DNA of 64,000 bases from Crossiella sp. S99.2. Lineage in GTDB: Bacteria > Actinomycetota > Actinomycetes > Mycobacteriales > Pseudonocardiaceae. Below the pieces are notes generated by a model. The model was not told the DNA's origin. It searched no databases and saw only the letters and a program-made list of their open reading frames with translations. Both the position numbers and the translations under genes were made by a program. Of the stretch, positions 59,764 through 64,000 are shown in pieces. Each line of letters starts with the position of its first letter. The first letter of the stretch is position 1. The stretch is taken from the NCBI RefSeq assembly GCF_023094165.1, contig NZ_JALMDK010000004.1:744001-808000 (forward strand), read 5' to 3'.

Positions 59764-60147
59764 TCAGGTGCAATCCAGGCCGCACAGCCCACACAGCAGG
59801 ACCAGGGCTCGGCGGGCGTTCGAGCCCAGAAGATTGGGGAGGCGATAGCCTTCCCGGTCGTACCAGCACCGGGTGACCGGCACATCCGGACAGTCCTCGG
59901 GGCGTGCGACCGCCCAGGTCCAGCCGGGCACCTCGATCACGGTCCGGCCGGGGTAGACCCACTCACCGGTGCCCCAGCCAGCGTCGAAGTTGCCGTGACA
60001 GCGGACGAGTTCCTCCCGCCGCCGCAACTTGGTGCCCTCCAGGGCCGGACCGGTGTAGGGCGAGTAGCCCTTCGACCGGGCGAACTCCGCGGCCCGCTCG
60101 TCGAAGCTGAGCGAGGTGTCAGCAGAGATCTCTGAGTTCGGAGACAG
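59764..60147 (-). CDS. Leading-region protein with C-terminal LLCxxCGLDCT tail (B), apparent CTG start
   Basis: The conserved frame extends upstream of the first ATG/GTG/TTG candidate (TTG at 60027) for 40 natural-looking codons (SPNSEISADTSLSFDERAAEFARSKGYSPY). It reaches a CTG at 60147, exactly 7 nt after a perfect AGGAGG, and no canonical start exists in that place. 127 residues: an acidic N-terminus, 'RRREELVRCHGNFDAGWGTGEWVYPGRTVIEVPGWTWAVARPEDCPDVP' and the tail ALVLLCGLCGLDCT. The tail and its DNA are shared with the gene at 55659. Confidence 0.6.
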   Translation of the reverse strand: MSPNSEISADTSLSFDERAAEFARSKGYSPYTGPALEGTKLRRREELVRCHGNFDAGWGTGEWVYPGRTVIEVPGWTWAVARPEDCPDVPVTRCWYDREGYRLPNLLGSNARRALVLLCGLCGLDCT

Positions 60148-60180
60148 GACAATTCCTCCTCATGTGGGGCTGTGCGAACA

Positions 60181-60213
60181 GTCGGGCCCGGACGATTCAC
60201 CTCCGGGCCCGAC
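60181..60213. terminator. Hairpin after the SSB gene
   Basis: GTCGGGCCCGGA and TCCGGGCCCGAC, perfect 12-bp stem, 15 nt past the SSB stop and 34 nt before the CTG-started gene. Confidence 0.75.
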
Positions 60214-60227
60214 TACCGCGGGTACGA

Positions 60228-60716
60228 TCAGAACGGCGGCTCGTCGACGAAACCGCCGCCGTTCCCAACAGGCGGCGGCGAACTCCAGGGGTCTTCGGCA
60301 GGGGCAACGGCGCTGCTGGTGCCCTCCGAACTGCCCGAGGATCCGGTATTGCGGCTGGCCTTCTTGACCTGCGCGGTCGCGTAGCGCAGCGAGGGACCAA
60401 TCTCGTCGACCTCCAGCTCCATGACGGTGCGCTTGTCGCCTTCCTTCGTCTCGAAGGAGCGCTGGCGCAGGCGTCCCTGGGCGATTACGCGCGCTCCGCG
60501 ATGCAGGGACTCAGCAAGGTTCTCTGCTGCCTGGCGCCAGATGCTGCACCGCAGGAACAGCGCATCGCCGTCCTTCCACTCACCGCTGGCGCGGTCGAAC
60601 GTGCGCGGCGTGGAGGCGATGGTGAAGCTTGTCACGGCCGCACCGGACTTGGTGAAGCGCAGCTCCGGATCGGCGGTCAGGTTCCCGACCACCGTGATCG
60701 TCGTTTCTCCGGCCAT
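60228..60716 (-). CDS. ssb: Single-stranded DNA-binding protein
   Basis: ATG 60716 after GGAGGATCAG. The OB fold is clear ('ETTITVVGNLTADPELRFTKSGAAVTSFTIASTPRTFDRASGEWKDGDALFLRCSIWRQAAENLAESLHRGARVIAQGRLRQRSFETKEGDKRTVMELEVDEIGPSLRYATAQV'). A Ser/Gly/Pro linker follows and the tip ends DEPPF, the acidic tail that recruits repair and replication partners. At 162 residues it is a normal length. SSB genes are classic leading-region genes of conjugative plasmids. Confidence 0.95.
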   Translation of the reverse strand: MAGETTITVVGNLTADPELRFTKSGAAVTSFTIASTPRTFDRASGEWKDGDALFLRCSIWRQAAENLAESLHRGARVIAQGRLRQRSFETKEGDKRTVMELEVDEIGPSLRYATAQVKKASRNTGSSGSSEGTSSAVAPAEDPWSSPPPVGNGGGFVDEPPF

Positions 60717-61006
60717 AGCTGATCCTCCAGTAGGTATCGAAATGGTTTCGTGCAGATCGGTCGCTGACAGTTCACGGTCGGTCAGCAGATGAAGCGTGCT
60801 GCAGTTCCGGAATCACATGCCGGCAGCTAAAGACGATGTTGGTGTTGCCCTCAGAGTTGCCGGATCAGCTCGCTCGGCAGTCGACGACTGAGCGGACTGA
60901 CAGGACACAGATCAGCGCGCAGGATGTGACGTTCAGGCTTACGGCTCGGGTTGGGGTCGCCCAGTTCGTAGATCTCGGGGTTGACCGTCCAGCCCTGGGC
61001 CGGGCT

Positions 61007-61252
61007 CTAGTTGTGCTCGGCCGCGCTGCATGCGGGACAGACATCTACTGGCAGGTTGCAGCGGCGCTCGTCGTGAGTCGCCATGTCGAGGTCATCCGGT
61101 CGGAATGCCTCGACGGCGTTGTAGTGCTCGATGTCATCGGCGGGATCAGGCTGCATGCCTACGCTCTCCTGCTTCCTGTCCTGACGGGGATCCTGACCTG
61201 CGTTGGTGCGGTCTGCATCGCCGAGGGCGGCGATTACGATCTCGCCCGTCAT
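61007..61252 (-). CDS. Small acidic hypothetical protein with C-terminal CPAC
   Basis: ATG 61252 after CCAGGAGGACAG. 81 residues, Asp-rich (GDADRTNAGQDPRQDRKQ...DPADDIEHYNAVEAFRPDDLDMATHDE), ending CNLPVDVCPACSAAEHN with a CPAC motif. Its ATG overlaps the stop of the upstream gene (ATGA), so the two are translationally coupled. Confidence 0.6.
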   Translation of the reverse strand: MTGEIVIAALGDADRTNAGQDPRQDRKQESVGMQPDPADDIEHYNAVEAFRPDDLDMATHDERRCNLPVDVCPACSAAEHN

Positions 61253-61755
61253 CTGTCCTCCTGGGGTTGGGTTGGTTGCAGTGGTGCACAACCACAGCGG
61301 TGAGGCTGCGTGCTGCCTGGGGGGGCAGGGCGAGGCCTCGGTGGGTCATCGGTTTGCTGATGTCTGCCGCGACGGATCAACCTCTTCCGGGGGACGGAAG
61401 AACACGGCTGCGCGGTCGGCCAACTCGTGGACAGGCAGTCGCACAGCACGGGACCGTGCTGCGCGTGGTCACAGGCCAACTGCTCGGGCGAGACGAGGAC
61501 GAACTTCAGGCCTTCGACAACCACGCGGTTGATGGTCGTGTCGCGCTGCAGTGCCGCGCGGATGCGCATCAGCTTGGGCAGGAGGTTGTGCTTAAGTCTG
61601 GACGGGGACCGGCGCCACCCGGTGATCTCGTTCTGGATCTCGGACAGCAGCGCCTGCCGGGCCATGTCTCGGGTGGGGAACCGACCGTAGTCCCGGTAGG
61701 CCATGACAACGTTCACAGCCTTGCTGTTCCACCGGAAAGCGGCCCAGGTGTGCAT
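61249..61755 (-). CDS. Hypothetical protein coupled to the CPAC protein
   Basis: ATG 61755 (MHTWAAFRWNSKAVNVVMAYRDYG) after AAAGGACAT; the longer frame start has no ribosome site. 168 residues, basic; N-terminal beta/helix unit, a 'LLPKLMRIRAALQRDTTINRVVVEGLKFVLVSPEQLACDHAQHGPVLCDC' segment with Cys/His, and a disordered Arg/Pro-rich tail. Confidence 0.55.
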   Translation of the reverse strand: MHTWAAFRWNSKAVNVVMAYRDYGRFPTRDMARQALLSEIQNEITGWRRSPSRLKHNLLPKLMRIRAALQRDTTINRVVVEGLKFVLVSPEQLACDHAQHGPVLCDCLSTSWPTAQPCSSVPRKRLIRRGRHQQTDDPPRPRPAPPGSTQPHRCGCAPLQPTQPQEDR

Positions 61756-61911
61756 AGCATGTCCTTTCGCACCTATCGGCATTGCGGCACTATTCGGTTG
61801 TCCTGCATTGGATGTCGCGGGAGGTAGGCTCGTCGCCACAGGACTGAGCGAGCAGCGTTCGGTCCACGATGGCTCTCCTAGCGGCATCGTGCACTCCGCT
61901 CAGCTCTCTGC

Positions 61912-61940
61912 TGCCCCGGCGGCGTTGCCGCAGCGGGGCA
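61912..61940. terminator. Hairpin after the second GGDEF gene
   Basis: TGCCCCG..GCGGC - GTT - GCCGC..GCGGGGCA with a small bulge, 34 nt past the stop. Confidence 0.55.
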
Positions 61941-61973
61941 CCGGTGCACCTGCGGTGCTGAACGAGGCGTTTG

Positions 61974-62705
61974 CTAACGGGGCAAGGCCGCCATCCCCCG
62001 TGTTCCGGTGACGACGGGGGCACCATCAGTCGCCTCGGACACCTTATAAATGGTCAGGGCCGTGGGCTGGCTGTAGCCGGGGCTGTGACAGAGAGCCTTG
62101 GCGTCCTTCAAGGCATCGTCGGCGTGGGTCATGAGCCGCCGCACCCGCCAGTCACAGTCCTTTGTGGATGGTGTGACAGTTGCCGGGGTGCGATTCGTGC
62201 TGCGGCTGATGGCCATTCCGAAGGCAGCACCTGCGGTGAAGTCTTCGTGTGTGAGGTTCAGTTCAGCGCCGTCCACGGTGCAGCGGGTCACCGCCAGCCG
62301 GATCTGGTCGGAGTCCAGGGTGTGGGCATCCAACAGGATGATGAACTCATCTCCTGCCAGTCGTCCGATGACGGCGGTGCGCCCGAAATTGGCTCGCAGA
62401 GCTGCGGCGAAGGCGTTGAGCAGTGCATCGCCGGTGGCGTGGTTGTAGCGGTCGTTGGCCTGCTTGAGGCCGTTGACATCGGCGAACAACACGACGGGCT
62501 GGGACATGGTGGCGATGGACTCCACTGCGGTATCTCGCCACAGGCCGCGCAGAGGTAAGCCGGTCAGTGGGTCGTGCTGGGCGGCGTACAACCTGCTGTG
62601 CAGCACGGCAATACACCGCTGAGCGTGCTCTCCGCGGTGCAGCAGGATCACAATGAGACTTGCGACAACGAGACCCAACGCGATGTTGGCGAGCAGGATT
62701 GGCAT
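61974..62705 (-). CDS. Membrane-anchored GGDEF-family protein, degenerate signature
   Basis: ATG 62705 with GGGAG upstream; the longer frame is not needed. One N-terminal helix (ILLANIALGLVVASLIVILL), a short linker and a GGDEF domain: 'DPLTGLPLRGLWRDTA', 'VVLFADVNGLKQANDRYNHATGDALLNAFAAALRANF'. The signature reads AGDEF in place of GGDEF, with no RxxD I-site, so it may bind rather than make cyclic di-GMP, or have low activity. It could compete with the 18.7 kb cyclase. Confidence 0.8.
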   Translation of the reverse strand: MPILLANIALGLVVASLIVILLHRGEHAQRCIAVLHSRLYAAQHDPLTGLPLRGLWRDTAVESIATMSQPVVLFADVNGLKQANDRYNHATGDALLNAFAAALRANFGRTAVIGRLAGDEFIILLDAHTLDSDQIRLAVTRCTVDGAELNLTHEDFTAGAAFGMAISRSTNRTPATVTPSTKDCDWRVRRLMTHADDALKDAKALCHSPGYSQPTALTIYKVSEATDGAPVVTGTRGMAALPR

Positions 62706-63159
62706 GGCCGGCTCCCGGGACAGACGCTGACGCGCGCAGCTCGGGTTGGTACCCAAGCTGTGACGGGGCGGCTCTGCGCCGGAGACTGGTTGCAGTGCCG
62801 CGTGGACATGCTCGGGTCGAGTGGGTGGCTCTGCTGCCGTCAAGCGCCTCCAGCGTGGCGGAAGGTGGCGCTGGAGGTTCGCTTGACGGTGGCGGAGCCA
62901 TCTGCTCCGCTGGGGCGTTTCCACACGGCGCTGCGGCCTGTCTCCCTCTCCCTGTGACACGCTCGCTCAAACTTTTCGTCTGGCCAGCGCTGGTTCGGGA
63001 TTGCGCTCTCAGGTAAGGGTTTCAGCGCAACCACGTCGGCGGCGGAGTCGCTGGTGCGTCTGTCGTTGCACCGGACTGACCGCCGCCGCCAGCGGTTCTC
63101 CCCGTCGCATCAACTGTCTCCGGGAGTCTCACCTGAGGTTGCACTGGTGCCCTTGCGGT
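62706..63159. other. Gap of about 450 bp with a long inverted repeat
   Basis: The only visible structure is the imperfect inverted repeat around 62824-62902 (core 62837-62889: CCGTCAAGCG/CGCTTGACGG and CTCCAGCG/CGCTGGAG). No frame with start support. Confidence 0.45.
62837..62889. terminator. Long bulged hairpin upstream of the GGDEF gene
   Basis: CCGTCAAGCG-CTCCAGCG pairs with CGCTGGAG-CGCTTGACGG with a small bulge; weaker pairing extends outward to about 62824-62902. Probably terminator of the 63160 gene; it could also be a regulatory structure. Confidence 0.55.
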
Positions 63160-63504
63160 TCACCGAGTGCAGGTGGGACAGGTGTTCCCCTGTGGTGCCG
63201 CGTCCGACGGGGTGTCGGGACCGTCTTCGAGCTGCACATCCTGCAGGTGGCTTATCTCGGGGCTGTCGATCCGTTTCAGAATGAGGGCGACGAGCATCTG
63301 GACCATGAACCGTCGATAGGGATCGGTGCACTCGAACTCTGCGGCGAGGCTGTGGCCCATGATGACCCAGGCTTCGGCAGGCAAGCAGATCTCGAGTGCC
63401 TCTTGTGCCTGTCGGGTGAGTTGCTCGATCCCTTCGTGGGTGAAGGCCAGTTGCTGGTCGATTTCGGCCAGGACAGCTGGGTAGGTGGGATCGTCGTCAT
63501 CCAT
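63160..63504 (-). CDS. Small acidic hypothetical protein
   Basis: ATG 63504 (MDDDDPTYPAVLAEIDQQLAF) after GAGGGAACG. 114 residues, helical, ending in a Pro/Gly/Asp-rich stretch with TCPTCTR. Acidic small proteins of this sort in leading regions are sometimes DNA mimics, but nothing here proves that. Confidence 0.55.
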   Translation of the reverse strand: MDDDDPTYPAVLAEIDQQLAFTHEGIEQLTRQAQEALEICLPAEAWVIMGHSLAAEFECTDPYRRFMVQMLVALILKRIDSPEISHLQDVQLEDGPDTPSDAAPQGNTCPTCTR

Positions 63505-63704
63505 GCATCCGTTCCCTCTCAAGGTGTGCAGGTGTGGACTGCCGTGTGACGGTGTGGGCGTCAACGGCTGCGGCTGCCCCGTGGCGGCGGCCGAAGCCAC
63601 CTCCGGTGGCAGGAGGACATCGATCTGGTGCACTCGGCCGGTGGCAGGTGCACAGCAGGGCGGGGGCCTCCCTGTTCTGTGGTGATGTTTTCGTGGTGCG
63701 CTGC

Positions 63705-63749
63705 GCAGCTCCAGCCGGCGATGGCGGACGTGCTCCCGGCTGGAGCTGC
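63705..63749. terminator. Hairpin near the right end
   Basis: GCAGCTCCAGCCGG and CCGGCTGGAGCTGC, perfect 14-bp stem, 17-nt loop, 47 nt past the stop of the last gene. Confidence 0.7.
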
Positions 63750-63795
63750 GGGCTGACCAGTGCCCCAGATGAATCAGGGGCCCCGACTGTGCTGC

Positions 63796-64000
63796 CTAGC
63801 CGCGCTGGGGAACGGTCAGGAGTCCGTGGTGGTGCGGGCAGTAGTGGCGGATCGCAGCGATGACAACCACGCTGGCCTGGTCAGGAAAGAAGTCGCGGCG
63901 GAGCGCGTTCACAGCACCGGGCACCGTGGCACGTTTGTCCAGGGACACGCAGGTGTCGCGGCCGCGAGCGATGCGGATGTCGATGGGGTGCGAGTCGACG
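63796..64000 (-). CDS. Partial hypothetical protein (5' part beyond window)
   Basis: The minus-strand frame is open from the window edge to a TAG at 63796. The visible C-terminus reads 'VNALRRDFFPDQASVVVIAAIRHYCPHHHGLL', similar to the DUF732-like end where an Ala-rich pair of helices carries a Cys-Pro-x-His motif. Not enough is seen to name it. Confidence 0.5.
   Translation of the reverse strand, partial: VDSHPIDIRIARGRDTCVSLDKRATVPGAVNALRRDFFPDQASVVVIAAIRHYCPHHHGLLTVPQRG

Noticed and set aside
50537..63749. Regular hairpins as a CRISPR or integron attC array
   Set aside because: Hairpins differ in sequence and length and flank full genes at uneven spacing; no shared core site or integrase seen.

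Overview
The window is GC-rich, with dense GTG/ATG starts preceded by GGAGG-type ribosome sites and compact coding on both strands. This is typical of a high-GC actinomycete, and I would guess Pseudonocardiales. The order is an inference from gene style, not from a marker gene.

Region 1 (1-4980) looks like ordinary chromosome: a truncated LysR regulator, a 4-oxalocrotonate-tautomerase-like enzyme, an SDR dehydrogenase, an exported alpha/beta hydrolase, two small conserved hypotheticals and a methyltransferase. At 4994-5043 (minus strand) lies only the 3' half of a tRNA-Val(GAC), still next to its own terminator. The 5' half is replaced by foreign DNA. I read this as one attachment junction of a large integrative and conjugative element (ICE) that fills the rest of the window and runs off its right end. 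No integrase is visible, so the integrase and the intact tRNA are probably beyond 64 kb.

Region 2 (5.0-9.3 kb) is the junction-proximal part: strong inverted repeats, a 1.6 kb stretch of lower GC with no secure gene, a helix-turn-helix/zinc-finger protein and a four-helix membrane protein. Region 3 (9.5-17.8 kb) is a small cargo cluster: an unrecognised 466-aa protein, an FMN-dependent alpha-hydroxy-acid oxidase/monooxygenase, an MFS exporter, an NB-ARC/LuxR-type regulator and a cytochrome P450. It looks like an uncharacterised small-molecule pathway. Region 4 (17.8-23.4 kb) has a membrane diguanylate cyclase, an inositol-monophosphatase-family enzyme, two hypotheticals and two regulatory-looking intergenic stretches that share an ACCTGTG motif.

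Region 5 (23.7-42.9 kb, plus strand) is an exported/conjugation block: an S53 protease, an L,D-transpeptidase, a secreted protein, an MFS protein, then tightly overlapping transfer genes (TcpC-like, TcpE-like, VirB4-like ATPase, polytopic VirB6-like channel protein, NlpC/P60 wall hydrolase, VirD4-like coupling protein). Region 6 is a 1725-residue MobF relaxase-helicase on the minus strand (43.2-48.4 kb), with a candidate oriT just upstream and a coiled-coil accessory protein diverging from it.

Region 7 (49.6-64 kb) would be the leading region that enters a recipient first. Apart from the accessory gene, every gene is on the minus strand pointing toward the candidate oriT, and nearly every cistron is separated from the next by a long, near-perfect inverted repeat. 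It carries an SSB, a DUF4326-SLOG fusion, a NADAR-SLOG fusion, a second GGDEF-family protein, two unrelated proteins with a nearly identical cysteine-rich C-terminal tail (LLCxxCGLDCT), and several tiny or unknown proteins, one apparently with a CTG start. This leading region is the best candidate for a previously undescribed system, possibly for establishment or defence evasion.
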